64,000 nucleotides of DNA from Christiangramia lutea (GTDB lineage Bacteria > Bacteroidota > Bacteroidia > Flavobacteriales > Flavobacteriaceae), in the NCBI RefSeq assembly GCF_022489035.1, contig NZ_JAKVTV010000002.1, forward strand, positions 186,001 through 250,000. Direction: 5' to 3'. A program made the translations under genes and the position numbers. Shown here one piece after another: positions 8,718-17,325 of the stretch; positions within the stretch are counted from its first letter, which is position 1; every line of letters begins with the position of its first letter. The notes under the pieces are model-generated. The model was given only the letters and a program-made list of their open reading frames with translations. It did not search any database and was not told the origin of the DNA.

Positions 8718-9274
8718 TTATATGTAGGATTTTCTGGTGAATTAGACCATAGCATATATTCTCCTCCTAATTCCAGCATTTTATCCTTCCAGAAGGAATT
8801 GTAAGGTTTTTCAAGCAAATCTTTGTTGTCTTCACTTACGGTAACAACCCAAGAATGAGAATTTAATTCATCATCCAATTGATTTGCGTCCCAGCCTGAA
8901 TAACCTAAAAAGAACTTGATCTGTGTATCATCTATAAGTTCTTTGGAGATAAGGTCCATAACTACCTCAAAATTACCTCCCCAGTAAATACCGTGGGCAA
9001 TTTCTATACTATCTGGTATAAGATCAGGAATTTTATGAATAAAATATAGATTGTCCTGTTCTACCGGTCCACCATTGTAGACTTTAAAATCTCCTTCTAT
9101 TTCAGGTATAAGATCTTTTAAGGTAAAATCCAGGATTTTATTCAGGATAAATCCAACCGATCCTTTGTCTGAATGGTCAGCAAGGAGTACCACAGAACGA
9201 TTAAATGAAACATCTCCAATTATGGAGGGTTCTGCGACTAGAAGATGGCCTTTGGTTGGTTTTAACGCGATCAT
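8714..9274 (-). CDS. YqgE/AlgH family protein
   Basis: A 186-residue protein of the UPF0301 (YqgE/AlgH) family. The hallmark N-terminus is present: GHLLVAEPSIIGDVSFNRSV followed by GSVGFILNK, as well as YNGGPVEQDNL and the ending motif GYSGWDANQLDDEL. The family is widespread and its structure is known, but its biochemical role is not settled; AlgH was once thought to regulate alginate. It is convergent with the aminotransferase gene and lies downstream of the HU gene in the same direction, separated by a terminator. Confidence 0.93.
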   Translation of the reverse strand: MIALKPTKGHLLVAEPSIIGDVSFNRSVVLLADHSDKGSVGFILNKILDFTLKDLIPEIEGDFKVYNGGPVEQDNLYFIHKIPDLIPDSIEIAHGIYWGGNFEVVMDLISKELIDDTQIKFFLGYSGWDANQLDDELNSHSWVVTVSEDNKDLLEKPYNSFWKDKMLELGGEYMLWSNSPENPTYN

Positions 9275-9348
9275 TGTAGCAGTCTTTTTATCTAAACTAA
9301 TTATTTCTTAGAAAAAATGCAATACAACAGCAAAAATTTTAAATAAAA

Positions 9349-9372
9349 AAAGCCTTCCCAGTGGAAGGCTTT
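9349..9372 (-). terminator. Intrinsic terminator of the HU gene
   Basis: AAAGCCTTCC and GGAAGGCTTT pair around CAGT. On the minus strand a run of Ts (the A-run at 9344-9350) follows, right after the HU stop codon. Confidence 0.85.
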
Positions 9373-9393
9373 TAAATTTGTTAATACAAATTA

Positions 9394-9666
9394 TTAGTTC
9401 ACAGCTTTTTGTAAATCAGCTCCGGCTTTAAATTTCACTACGTTTTTAGCAGCAATCTTAATGGTTTTTCCGGTTTGTGGGTTTCTTCCTTCACGTGCAG
9501 CTCTTTTAGATACAGACCATGATCCGAATCCTACTAGAGATACTCTATCTCCTTTTTTAAGAGATTTTTCAACGTTTTCAAGGAAAGACTCTAATGCTTT
9601 TTTTGCTGCTGCCTTAGAAATTCCAGCGTTTTCAGCCATTGCATCGATTAAATCTGTTTTGTTCAT
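9394..9666 (-). CDS. hup: HU family DNA-binding protein
   Basis: A 90-residue nucleoid protein that bends DNA as a dimer. It has the complete HU signature: [19 protein letters not shown] at the N-terminus, then [20 protein letters not shown] and the proline-containing arm motif [21 protein letters not shown]. Length and motifs are textbook, so the assignment is secure. It is a monocistronic gene with its own strong promoter (9718-9747) and its own terminator (9349-9372), which fits the high expression expected for HU. Confidence 0.97.
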   Translation of the reverse strand: MNKTDLIDAMAENAGISKAAAKKALESFLENVEKSLKKGDRVSLVGFGSWSVSKRAAREGRNPQTGKTIKIAAKNVVKFKAGADLQKAVN

Positions 9667-9717
9667 AATTTGAATTTTAAATTAATTGTTGGTTAAACAT
9701 TCTGTTAAACTGGTATA

Positions 9718-9747
9718 CAAATTTATACGGATTTCTTGTTCATGCAA
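9718..9747 (-). promoter_or_regulatory. HU gene promoter, Bacteroidota type
   Basis: On the minus strand TTG (9745-9747) is followed after 19 bases by TAAATTTG (9718-9725), an exact TAnnTTTG -7 element at the expected spacing. It lies about 50 bases upstream of the HU start. Confidence 0.8.
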
Positions 9748-9851
9748 GTAATGACAAGGGAAAAGCCCCTTTTTGTTGATAACTTGGTTGATTTGTTGAT
9801 AAAGATAATTGTTTTTTATTAAAATGCAACGAATTCAGTGTTAATAAGGGT

Positions 9852-10799
9852 TTAGCGCATTTTTGCATCTGGAGCAAAATTGAATCCATTTAAAAGTGCT
9901 TTTGAATCCATTTTTCTTTTACCGGGTAACTGAATCTCCTTAATTATGATATACCCATCTTTAGCTGCTACTTTTATCTGTTTGTCTGTTACCGTAACTG
10001 TTCCATTAGGTAAGTGATGTTCCTGAATAACTTTTTCAATATCATAAATCTTTACTTTTAGTTCTTCTGATGAATTTTCCAGGTAACACCAGGCAGCAGG
10101 ATAGGGATTAAGTCCTCTAATGAGGTTGTATATACGGTTTATTGATTCTTCCCAGTTTATCTTGGTATTCTCGCGGGTAAGCTTCGGGGCTTCTTTCAGG
10201 TCACCTGAATCTGGTTGCGGGGTTGTTTGAACATCACCTTTCTGAATGGCCTCAACCGTTTTTACCACCAAATGAGCACCTTTTTCCATCAAACGATCAT
10301 GTAGTGATGCTACCTTTTCCTTTTCGCCAATTTCAACTTTTTCCTGAAAGATCATAGCTCCCGTGTCAATTTTTTCATCAAGAAAGAAGGTGGATATTCC
10401 GGTTTTCTTTTCTCCATTAATGATAGCCCAGTTAATAGGAGCAGCTCCTCTGTATTGAGGAAGTAGCGAAGCATGTAAGTTGAAGGTGCCAAATTCAGGG
10501 TAGTTCCAAACCTTTTCGGGTAACATGCGAAAAGCGACAACAACCTGAAGGTTTGGGTTTAATTCCATGAGTTGGTCCTGAAATTCCTCAGATTTCAAAT
10601 TTGTCGGTTGTAATACCTTAAGATTTTTTTCTTTTGCAAATTCTTTTACTGCGCTTTCTTTTAATTTTCTACCTCTGCCTGCAGGTCTGTCCGGTGCCGT
10701 TACAACTCCAACCACGTTAAATCCAGCATTTATGATGGCTTCCAGGCTTTTTACAGCAAATTCGGGTGTACCCATAAATACGATTCTTAGGTCTCTCAT
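9852..10799 (-). CDS. fmt: Methionyl-tRNA formyltransferase
   Basis: A 315-residue cytoplasmic enzyme that formylates initiator Met-tRNA with 10-formyltetrahydrofolate. The N-terminal transformylase domain (1-200) carries IVFMGTPEFAVKSLEAI, the folate-binding loop HASLLPQYRGAAPINWAI and the TGISTFFLDEKIDTGAM segment. The C-terminal domain (about 210-315) has the usual PYPAAWCYL and the terminal NGFNFAPDAKMR. Length is normal. Its start overlaps the recQ stop by four bases (ATGA-type coupling), so the two are cotranscribed, an arrangement common in Flavobacteria. Confidence 0.97.
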   Translation of the reverse strand: MRDLRIVFMGTPEFAVKSLEAIINAGFNVVGVVTAPDRPAGRGRKLKESAVKEFAKEKNLKVLQPTNLKSEEFQDQLMELNPNLQVVVAFRMLPEKVWNYPEFGTFNLHASLLPQYRGAAPINWAIINGEKKTGISTFFLDEKIDTGAMIFQEKVEIGEKEKVASLHDRLMEKGAHLVVKTVEAIQKGDVQTTPQPDSGDLKEAPKLTRENTKINWEESINRIYNLIRGLNPYPAAWCYLENSSEELKVKIYDIEKVIQEHHLPNGTVTVTDKQIKVAAKDGYIIIKEIQLPGKRKMDSKALLNGFNFAPDAKMR

Positions 10800-12697
10800 T
10801 TATTTGAAATTTGATATTTGTTATTTGGAGTGCGATCCAGTATCTCTTTCTCGCAAAGCAAACTTAAAATTTTTAATACGTCTTTTTCCTTGTATTCCAT
10901 TTGAGCGATGATCTCCCTCGAATCCCTAGGTCCGTTTTTTAGAATCCTCAAAACCTTTAGGTAGATTTCATTCATATCGTCCCGGTTCAACTCATCGTCT
11001 TTCCGGTTGCATACAGAACATTTACCGCAGGGTGGAGGATCTTTCTCGCCAAAATACTTTAATATTTGAACCTGTTTACAGACTTTATCATTCTGAACAA
11101 AATCCAGAACTGCCGTAATTTTATTTTTCTTGGTCCTGTTGTATTCATTGATGAATGCTGCGACCGGGTTAATAGTCGAATCATCTTCCCTGGGAACTAA
11201 AAAGATAATACTTGCATCGTGTTTCGAAAGATTGAACTCAATGATCTCCTTTGCGTTTAATTCTTCAAATATCTTGATACATTCAGATTCAGAAAGGCCA
11301 GACTTCTCGATAATGGCAGCGAGACTAATGGAGATCAGGTTTTCAAAAACTCCTCCATAATTTCTCAAAATGGTCCTTAGTAAATGCGCATATCTGGGGT
11401 TTTCATCCAGGTAATTATCCAGATGATTTCCAGATAGTAAAATCTGTATCTCAGTTTTTTTCTGATAATTCTGAGAAAGCCTAAGCACACTACATCTATC
11501 CAGGAGTTGCAAAGCGTTATAGGCTTTATGACTATTGAAATGATAATGATGACAGAAATCGGAAAAATTAAAATCATGCACCGTGTTTTCTCCTTCTCCA
11601 AAAGCGATCCTGAAGTATGCATTCAGTTTTCTATATAGCAATTTCACATCTTCTAGAGAGGCGAGGTTATTCAGGAACTGATTTTTTAAAACCGGGATAT
11701 CACTGGCATTGGTTAGGATAATTGCCTTGGCAGGTTTCCCGTCCCTTCCGGCTCTCCCTGCTTCCTGAAAATAACTCTCCAAGCTTTCAGGAAGATCTAT
11801 ATGAATAACAGTTCTTACATCTGGCTTATCTATACCCATTCCGAATGCAGTAGTAGCAACCATTACACTGACCTTATTGGTCAACCATTGTTCAAATTTT
11901 TCAGATTTATCTTCCTTTTTTAAACCACCATGATATGCAGCCGCAGTTATACCCTGTTTGTTCAGGAATTGTGCAATCTCCTGGGTTGCATTCCTGCTTC
12001 TAACGTAAATTATAGCCGAGTCCTTGTTCAGAATCTGGGTTAACCTGAAGTATTTATCCTCAGTTTTGATCACTTCATATTGAAGATTGGATCTTGCAAA
12101 GGATTTCTGATATATCACTGGGTTTTCCAGGGTTAGCTGATCGCAAATATCTTTTACAACTTCTTTTGTTGCTGTTGCGGTAAAGGCAGCGATTGGGACT
12201 TCTGGTAATAAGGACCTGAGATTTGAAATATTCCGATATGCCGGTCTGAAATCATGACCCCATTGAGAAATACAATGAGCTTCGTCTACTGCAATGAGGT
12301 TAATATTCATTTGCTTTAGTCGTTCCTGTACAATATCCTGCTGAAGTCGTTCCGGGGAGAGGTATAAGAACTTAAAATTTCCAAAGATGCAATTATCCAG
12401 ATTACGGTCAAGATCAGAATATGAAATACCACCGGTAATGGCCATTGCCTTAATGTTCTTTTGCTTCAGGGAGTTCACCTGGTCTTCCATTAATGAGATG
12501 AGCGGAGAAACCACGATGCAAATACCTTCCCGAATTAAAGCAGGAACCTGGAAACAAATTGATTTCCCACCGCCGGTAGGGAATAAAGTAAGTGTATCCC
12601 TGGCATCGAGAATGGATTCTATCACTTCCAGTTGCTGTGGTCTGAACTGTCGGAAACCCCAGTATTTCTCTAATATTTTTAAAGCTTCCTCCTGCAA
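10796..12697 (-). CDS. recQ: RecQ-family ATP-dependent DNA helicase
   Basis: A 633-residue 3'-5' helicase. Motifs in order: FRPQQLEVIESIL (motif 0), GGGKSICFQVPAL (Walker A), VVSPLISLMEDQ, DEAHCISQWGHDFRP (Walker B and aromatic loop), AAFTATAT, then helicase domain 2 with AYHGGL, ATTAFGMGIDKPDVR and QEAGRAGRDG. The RecQ zinc-binding region is near 545-560 with the cysteines of CGKCSVC. The C-terminus (570-633) is a short winged-helix-like tail and there is no clear full HRDC domain, as in many Bacteroidota RecQ copies. It is cotranscribed with fmt and the upstream kinase-like gene. Confidence 0.95.
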   Translation of the reverse strand: MQEEALKILEKYWGFRQFRPQQLEVIESILDARDTLTLFPTGGGKSICFQVPALIREGICIVVSPLISLMEDQVNSLKQKNIKAMAITGGISYSDLDRNLDNCIFGNFKFLYLSPERLQQDIVQERLKQMNINLIAVDEAHCISQWGHDFRPAYRNISNLRSLLPEVPIAAFTATATKEVVKDICDQLTLENPVIYQKSFARSNLQYEVIKTEDKYFRLTQILNKDSAIIYVRSRNATQEIAQFLNKQGITAAAYHGGLKKEDKSEKFEQWLTNKVSVMVATTAFGMGIDKPDVRTVIHIDLPESLESYFQEAGRAGRDGKPAKAIILTNASDIPVLKNQFLNNLASLEDVKLLYRKLNAYFRIAFGEGENTVHDFNFSDFCHHYHFNSHKAYNALQLLDRCSVLRLSQNYQKKTEIQILLSGNHLDNYLDENPRYAHLLRTILRNYGGVFENLISISLAAIIEKSGLSESECIKIFEELNAKEIIEFNLSKHDASIIFLVPREDDSTINPVAAFINEYNRTKKNKITAVLDFVQNDKVCKQVQILKYFGEKDPPPCGKCSVCNRKDDELNRDDMNEIYLKVLRILKNGPRDSREIIAQMEYKEKDVLKILSLLCEKEILDRTPNNKYQISNK

Positions 12698-12703
12698 ATT
12701 TCT

Positions 12704-13237
12704 TTAAATCATATCCAGAATGAAATCGGTACGTTCCTCCACAGTAAGTTTTGGGACTTCTATGGGATCGTAACCATACCTTCTATAGGTAGAATAAAGA
12801 TAAGACGAAATTTTTAAGGCTTCCTCAAAACTCTCGTATCGCTCATTATCACTCTTATAAATTTCTTTCCATGGTGGAAGAATAAAAATAAGTTCATAGC
12901 GATGATTAGTGCAGGTATGATCAAATATGTCTGGATAATTTGTGTTGAAATAATCCATATAAGCAACTACATCCGGTAGTCCGCGGTCCATGAAAATATG
13001 ATCTGAGTTTAAAGCATTCGCCTCATGATATTGATTGAGCCTTCCTTCAAGAAGTTTTTCACTGAACAATAATGGATTTTCAAGAAATAGCTGGTCTATA
13101 CCTTCTTTTTGGGCCTCCAGGGTGACCTGGCGCGAAATTTCGTGCAGGCACTTTTCTCCTTTATCTTCCAGTTTATGGATGATAGATGATTTTCCGGTTC
13201 CGGGGCCTCCGGTAATAACAATTTTTTTACTTTTCAC
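12704..13237 (-). CDS. AAA_28-type (NadR-like) P-loop ATPase
   Basis: A 177-residue P-loop protein. Walker A is ITGGPGTGKSSIIHKL at about residues 7-22; a Walker B-like IFMDRGLPDVVAYMDY is near 80-95; FILPPWKEIYKSDNERYESF resembles the lid of NadR ribosylnicotinamide kinase and of thymidylate kinase-like ATPases. No NMN adenylyltransferase domain is attached, so a function in NAD synthesis cannot be claimed. It lies six bases upstream of recQ on the same strand. A small-molecule kinase or phosphohydrolase are both possible. Confidence 0.8.
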   Translation of the reverse strand: MKSKKIVITGGPGTGKSSIIHKLEDKGEKCLHEISRQVTLEAQKEGIDQLFLENPLLFSEKLLEGRLNQYHEANALNSDHIFMDRGLPDVVAYMDYFNTNYPDIFDHTCTNHRYELIFILPPWKEIYKSDNERYESFEEALKISSYLYSTYRRYGYDPIEVPKLTVEERTDFILDMI

Positions 13238-13288
13238 AGGGCAAATTTCGACAATTGAATTTGATTATAAAAATGCTATCATTCCTTG

Positions 13289-13296
13289 TATCTTTG
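13289..13296 (+). promoter_or_regulatory. Candidate -7 box TATCTTTG for the DUF493-DUF4290-murA group
   Basis: TATCTTTG matches TAnnTTTG and lies 24 bases before ATG 13320. The nearest TTG (13261) is 25 bases upstream, longer than ideal, so only the -7 box is well supported. Confidence 0.55.
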
Positions 13297-13319
13297 CATC
13301 AAAACGAAGGAGAGAAATT

Positions 13320-13613
13320 ATGAGTCAATCTAAGAATCCCGAAGAATTTTACGCAAAACTTAAAAAGCAACTTCAGGATACGGCCATGTGGCCATCTGAA
13401 TATTTATATAAATTCATCGTGCCTACTAAAGGCCAGCAAATTGGGCAGGTGGAAGGAATTTTTAATAATATGGGCGCGGTTATAGAGACCAAACAATCTA
13501 AAAAAGGTAAATATACCAGTGTTTCAATAAATGTAAGGATGAAAAATCCAGACCATGTTATTGAAAAATATAAAGAGGTGGCCAATAAAGTAGAAGGAGT
13601 GATATCTCTTTAA
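13320..13613 (+). CDS. DUF493 family protein
   Basis: A 97-residue protein with the DUF493 (YbeD-like) alpha-beta fold: WPSEYLYKFIVPTKGQQIGQVEGIF, then a KGKYTSVSINVRMKNPDHVIEKYKE segment typical of ACT-like small regulators. The open frame reaches back to 13035 through the divergent kinase gene, but ATG 13320 matches the family start and sits 24 bases after a good TATCTTTG box, so it is used. In E. coli the relative YbeD is next to lipB; no lipoate gene is seen here. Its molecular role is not known. Confidence 0.88.
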   Translation: MSQSKNPEEFYAKLKKQLQDTAMWPSEYLYKFIVPTKGQQIGQVEGIFNNMGAVIETKQSKKGKYTSVSINVRMKNPDHVIEKYKEVANKVEGVISL

Positions 13614-13714
13614 TAGCCTTATAAAAGAATCTTTTTTATTGTGGTTCTTTGGTAATATTTAGTATTTTGCGGGCAGGAGTACAACTTCATTAAATACCTA
13701 ATTAAACTTCAATT

Positions 13715-14353
13715 TTGACAAACGCATTAGAATATAACTCTGAAAGGAGTAAACTTATAATTCCCGAATACGGAAGACATCTCCAGAAAATGGTAGAACA
13801 TGCCGTGAGTATAGAAGACGATGCAGAGAGAAACAAGGTTGCCAGATCTATAATATCGGTAATGGGAAATATGAATCCTCATCTTCGCGATGTCCCAGAT
13901 TTTCAGCATAAACTTTGGGATCAACTATTTATAATAAGCGACTTTAAACTTAACGTAGAATCTCCATTTCCGAAACCTACCAGGGAAATGCTGGCCGAAA
14001 GACCGGATATGCTGAAATATCCTGAAAACAATCCAAAGTATCGATTCTATGGTAATAATATCAAGAGAATGATCGATGCAGCTAAAGATATGGAAGAAGG
14101 AGATTTTAAAGAGGCGCTTGTTCTTACCATTGCTAATCATATGAAGAAATCCTACCTGAATTGGAACCGGGATTCTGTAGATGATGAAGTTATTTTCGAC
14201 CACCTTAAAGATCTTAGTAATGGTAAAATTAATCTGAAGAATGCCGACGAGGATCTTACACAAGCTTCAGATCTAATTAGAGGTGGAGGAAATAAGAAAA
14301 AATACTCCAAGAAAAAGAATACAGGCCGTAAAGGAGGCCGCAAACGCCACTAA
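13715..14353 (+). CDS. DUF4290 domain protein
   Basis: A 212-residue cytoplasmic protein found in Bacteroidota. The start appears to be TTG at 13715, since the conserved N-terminus begins immediately (LEYNSERSKLIIPEYGRHLQ). The body is helical with WDQLFIISDF and YPENNPKYRFYGNNIKRMI; the tail (about 190-212) is very basic with KKKYSKKKN and GRKGGRKRH, suggesting nucleic acid or ribosome contact (inference). It ends 15 bases before murA, with which it is probably cotranscribed. No function is established. Confidence 0.85.
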   Translation: MTNALEYNSERSKLIIPEYGRHLQKMVEHAVSIEDDAERNKVARSIISVMGNMNPHLRDVPDFQHKLWDQLFIISDFKLNVESPFPKPTREMLAERPDMLKYPENNPKYRFYGNNIKRMIDAAKDMEEGDFKEALVLTIANHMKKSYLNWNRDSVDDEVIFDHLKDLSNGKINLKNADEDLTQASDLIRGGGNKKKYSKKKNTGRKGGRKRH

Positions 14354-14368
14354 ACTCAATATCTTTTA

Positions 14369-15682
14369 ATGGGAACTTTTCAAATTGAAGGAGGGCATCG
14401 TTTAAGCGGGGAAATTCAGCCCCAGGGAGCAAAAAACGAGGCACTTCAAATCTTATGTGCGGTATTATTAACTGATGAAAAGGTTACAATAAATAATATA
14501 CCAGACATCGTTGATGTAAATAAACTTATCAATCTTTTACGCAATTTGGGCGTGAAAATTGAAAAGTTAGGAAAAGGAAGTTATAGCTTTCAAAGCGATG
14601 ATCTTAATATGGATTATCTCAATAGTGAGCAGTTTAAGATCGACGGTGGCGGACTTAGAGGATCGATCATGATCGTTGGACCTATGCTGGGTAGATTTGG
14701 AAAAGGTTTTATTCCGAAACCTGGAGGTGACAAGATTGGAAGACGAAGACTGGATACCCATTTTGAAGGTTTCATGAAACTTGGAGCCGATTTCCGATAT
14801 AATAAAGAGGAAAGATTTTATGGAGTAGAGGCTCCTAACGGGCTAAAAGGTGATTTTATGCTTCTCGAGGAAGCTTCAGTTACCGGTACAGCTAATATTG
14901 TAATGGCCGCTGTTCTTGCCAAAGGAACTACAACCATCTATAATGCAGCCTGCGAGCCATATTTACAGCAGCTTTGTAAAATGCTGAATTCGATGGGCGC
15001 TAACATTAGCGGAGTAGGTTCTAATTTACTTTCCATTGAAGGTGTTGAAAAGCTTGGTGGATGCGAACATACTGTGCTACCAGATATGATCGAAATCGGA
15101 TCATGGATAGGATTGGCTGCCATGACCAGGAGTGATATCACTATTAAGAATGTGAACTGGGGAATGCTGGGTATTATTCCAACCACTTTTAGAAAACTTG
15201 GGATTACGATAGAGAAAAAGGGAGATGATATTCATATCCCTGCTCATAATGAAGGTTATGAAGTCCAGAGTTTTATTGATGGCTCTATCATGAACATAAG
15301 CGATGCGCCATGGCCAGGGTTTACACCAGACCTTTTGAGTATCATGTTGGTTACTGCGACGCAGGCAAGAGGAAGTGTTCTTATACATCAGAAAATGTTC
15401 GAGAGCAGGCTTTTCTTCGTGGATAAACTCATCGATATGGGGGCTAAGATCATTCTTTGTGATCCTCACAGGGCAACCGTAATTGGTCACGAATTCACTT
15501 CTCAATTGAAAGCGACCACAATGAGTTCCCCAGATATCAGGGCGGGAATATCATTATTGATTGCCGCCTTATCAGCAAAAGGTACTTCCACCATTCATAA
15601 TATCGAACAAATAGACAGAGGCTACGAAAATATTGTTGAGCGACTACAGGGGATTGGTGCAAAGATCACCAGGATTGGTTAA
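14369..15682 (+). CDS. murA: UDP-N-acetylglucosamine 1-carboxyvinyltransferase (Asp-type active site)
   Basis: A 437-residue enzyme that adds enolpyruvate from PEP to UDP-GlcNAc, the first committed step of peptidoglycan synthesis. Substrate residues K22 and N23 are in GAKNEALQ; the C-terminal half has SSPDIRAGISLLIAALSAKG and the ending RGYENIVERLQGIGAKI. The loop that holds the catalytic Cys115 in E. coli reads PGGDKIGRRRLDTH, with Asp at residue 121 in place of Cys. Family knowledge: Asp variants (for example in mycobacteria and chlamydiae) are active and not alkylated by fosfomycin. A strong terminator follows. Confidence 0.95.
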   Translation: MGTFQIEGGHRLSGEIQPQGAKNEALQILCAVLLTDEKVTINNIPDIVDVNKLINLLRNLGVKIEKLGKGSYSFQSDDLNMDYLNSEQFKIDGGGLRGSIMIVGPMLGRFGKGFIPKPGGDKIGRRRLDTHFEGFMKLGADFRYNKEERFYGVEAPNGLKGDFMLLEEASVTGTANIVMAAVLAKGTTTIYNAACEPYLQQLCKMLNSMGANISGVGSNLLSIEGVEKLGGCEHTVLPDMIEIGSWIGLAAMTRSDITIKNVNWGMLGIIPTTFRKLGITIEKKGDDIHIPAHNEGYEVQSFIDGSIMNISDAPWPGFTPDLLSIMLVTATQARGSVLIHQKMFESRLFFVDKLIDMGAKIILCDPHRATVIGHEFTSQLKATTMSSPDIRAGISLLIAALSAKGTSTIHNIEQIDRGYENIVERLQGIGAKITRIG

Positions 15683-15710
15683 GCCGAAATTTCAAAATTT
15701 TATATAAAAA

Positions 15711-15733
15711 AAGCTGTTCGTTTCGAACAGCTT
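15711..15733. terminator. Bidirectional terminator between convergent genes
   Basis: AAGCTGTTCG and CGAACAGCTT pair around TTT, with an A-run before and a T-run after, between murA and the gene ending at 15759. Confidence 0.88.
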
Positions 15734-15758
15734 TTTTTGTAGAACAAAACTTAGAAGA

Positions 15759-17222
15759 TTAAACTTCTTCAGTCTTTGCTTGTTGTTTATGTTCTTTATA
15801 GTGGAAAAGATTCTTTTCCTTGATCATTTTAGTAGTTCTTTCAGGAAGCATTTCTTCCCATCCAGCCTTACCTTCAGTGATCATTTTAAGAACTTCTCTA
15901 GAGTAAATATCCATGATATTTGGATTGTAGTTCTCTATATCCTCAACTCTTCCGTTGTATTTGAAGAACTTGTAAAGCTCCTTCATTCTTGGATGAACTT
16001 TTACGTTCTCGCTAGTAGTAATCTCCCCGGTTTCTGGGTTTTTAAGAGGGTAAAGATAAACCTTAAGATCTTTAAAGAATAGTTTACCAAAGGCTTCAAG
16101 GATACCACCACTTAAGTGACGGTAGTATTTCTCATCAAATACATCTACCAGGTTCTGAACTCCCATGGTAAGACCCATTCGTTGCTTAGAGTATCGAGAG
16201 AAATATTCTACCACACGGTAATATTCCTGAAAATTAGAGATCATTACAGTCTGACCAAGGGAGCAAAGCAATTCGGCTCTGTCCATAAAATCTCTTTCAT
16301 CAATTTCACCTTCTGCCCGAAGGTTGGAGAGGGTGATCTCAAAAATGATCTCGGTGTTCTCTTTATTTACCTTGGTTTCACTGAAGAAAAGTTCTTTAGA
16401 CCGCTCATACATATCCATATTTACCTTGGTAACAGGCCTGAAACTTCCTCGTAAGGCGAGGATATTCTTTTTGTAAAGTAATTTTGCAGGTAAAACGTTA
16501 TTACCATCAGGTCCAAACATTACCGCTTCGGTCATGCCGTTCTTGACAAGCTGAAGACTCATCAGCCTGTTATCTACATTTTCAAATCTTGGTCCGGAGA
16601 AATTAATCGTATCGATCTCAATTTGATCTTTATCTATGTGGTCATAAAGATATCTCAGAAGTTTCTTAGGATTATCATACTTGTAATAGGCGCCGTAAAT
16701 TAGGTTCACCCCAAGTATTCCCAATGTATTTTGCTGGTGTCTAGCATCATTTTCATGGAAACGTACGTGAAGCAGTATCTCATTATAATCTTCACCGGGC
16801 TCTACCTGATATCTTATTCCAACCCATCCATGTCCTTTGTATTTCTTAGCGAAATCTATGGTAGCAACAGTATTTGCGTAGGTGAAGAATAATTTATTAG
16901 GATGTTTTTCCCTGGAGATCCTTTCTTCGATCAACCTGGTCTCATGAGAAAGCATTTTCTTTAATCGTGCTTCAGTAACATATCTGCGGTCATTCTCCAC
17001 ACCATAAATCGCGTCACTAAAGTCTTTATCATAGGCACTCATCGCTTTAGCAATCGTACCTGAGGCACCACCTGCCCGGAAAAAGTTTCGAACCGTTTCC
17101 TGGCCAGCACCAATCTCGGAAAACGTCCCGTAGATATTTTCGTTTAAATTGATGCGAAGGGCTTTACTGTTTATCGAAGGAACATTTTCAAATTCCTTGT
17201 CGCCCATTATGGTAATTGGCAT
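15759..17222 (-). CDS. Conserved protein of unknown function, 487 residues
   Basis: I do not recognise a characterised family. The protein is soluble, with no signal peptide or membrane segment, and is well conserved in character: a glycine-rich opening (FFRAGGASGTIAKAMSAYDKDF), TYANTVATIDFAKKYKGHGW, a beta-rich centre with GILGVNLIYGAYYKYDNPKKLLRYL, and a C-terminal helical region ending in a Lys/Glu-rich tail. The motif FSGPRFENVDNRLMSLQLV and the VMFGPDGNNVLPAKLLYKKNILALRGSFRPV stretch are distinctive. It stands alone between convergent murA and a divergent metallo-hydrolase. Catalytic residues cannot be assigned by eye. Confidence 0.8.
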   Translation of the reverse strand: MPITIMGDKEFENVPSINSKALRINLNENIYGTFSEIGAGQETVRNFFRAGGASGTIAKAMSAYDKDFSDAIYGVENDRRYVTEARLKKMLSHETRLIEERISREKHPNKLFFTYANTVATIDFAKKYKGHGWVGIRYQVEPGEDYNEILLHVRFHENDARHQQNTLGILGVNLIYGAYYKYDNPKKLLRYLYDHIDKDQIEIDTINFSGPRFENVDNRLMSLQLVKNGMTEAVMFGPDGNNVLPAKLLYKKNILALRGSFRPVTKVNMDMYERSKELFFSETKVNKENTEIIFEITLSNLRAEGEIDERDFMDRAELLCSLGQTVMISNFQEYYRVVEYFSRYSKQRMGLTMGVQNLVDVFDEKYYRHLSGGILEAFGKLFFKDLKVYLYPLKNPETGEITTSENVKVHPRMKELYKFFKYNGRVEDIENYNPNIMDIYSREVLKMITEGKAGWEEMLPERTTKMIKEKNLFHYKEHKQQAKTEEV

Positions 17223-17299
17223 AATCTCTCTTTTAAATAAACAATTTCTTTGTGTACTTCAAAAGTACTAAAAGCGGTAGGCATACAAAAAAATATATT

Positions 17300-17307
17300 T
17301 ACTTTTG
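17300..17307 (+). promoter_or_regulatory. Candidate -7 box TACTTTTG
   Basis: TACTTTTG fits TAnnTTTG and lies 18 bases before the TTG start of the metallo-hydrolase gene, leaving a leader of only about a dozen bases. Confidence 0.5.
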
Positions 17308-17325
17308 TGTGAAAAATAACACCTT

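Noticed and set aside
9461-9673. 70-codon frame antisense to the HU gene
   Set aside because: Mirror of the HU coding sequence, with no supporting signals of its own.
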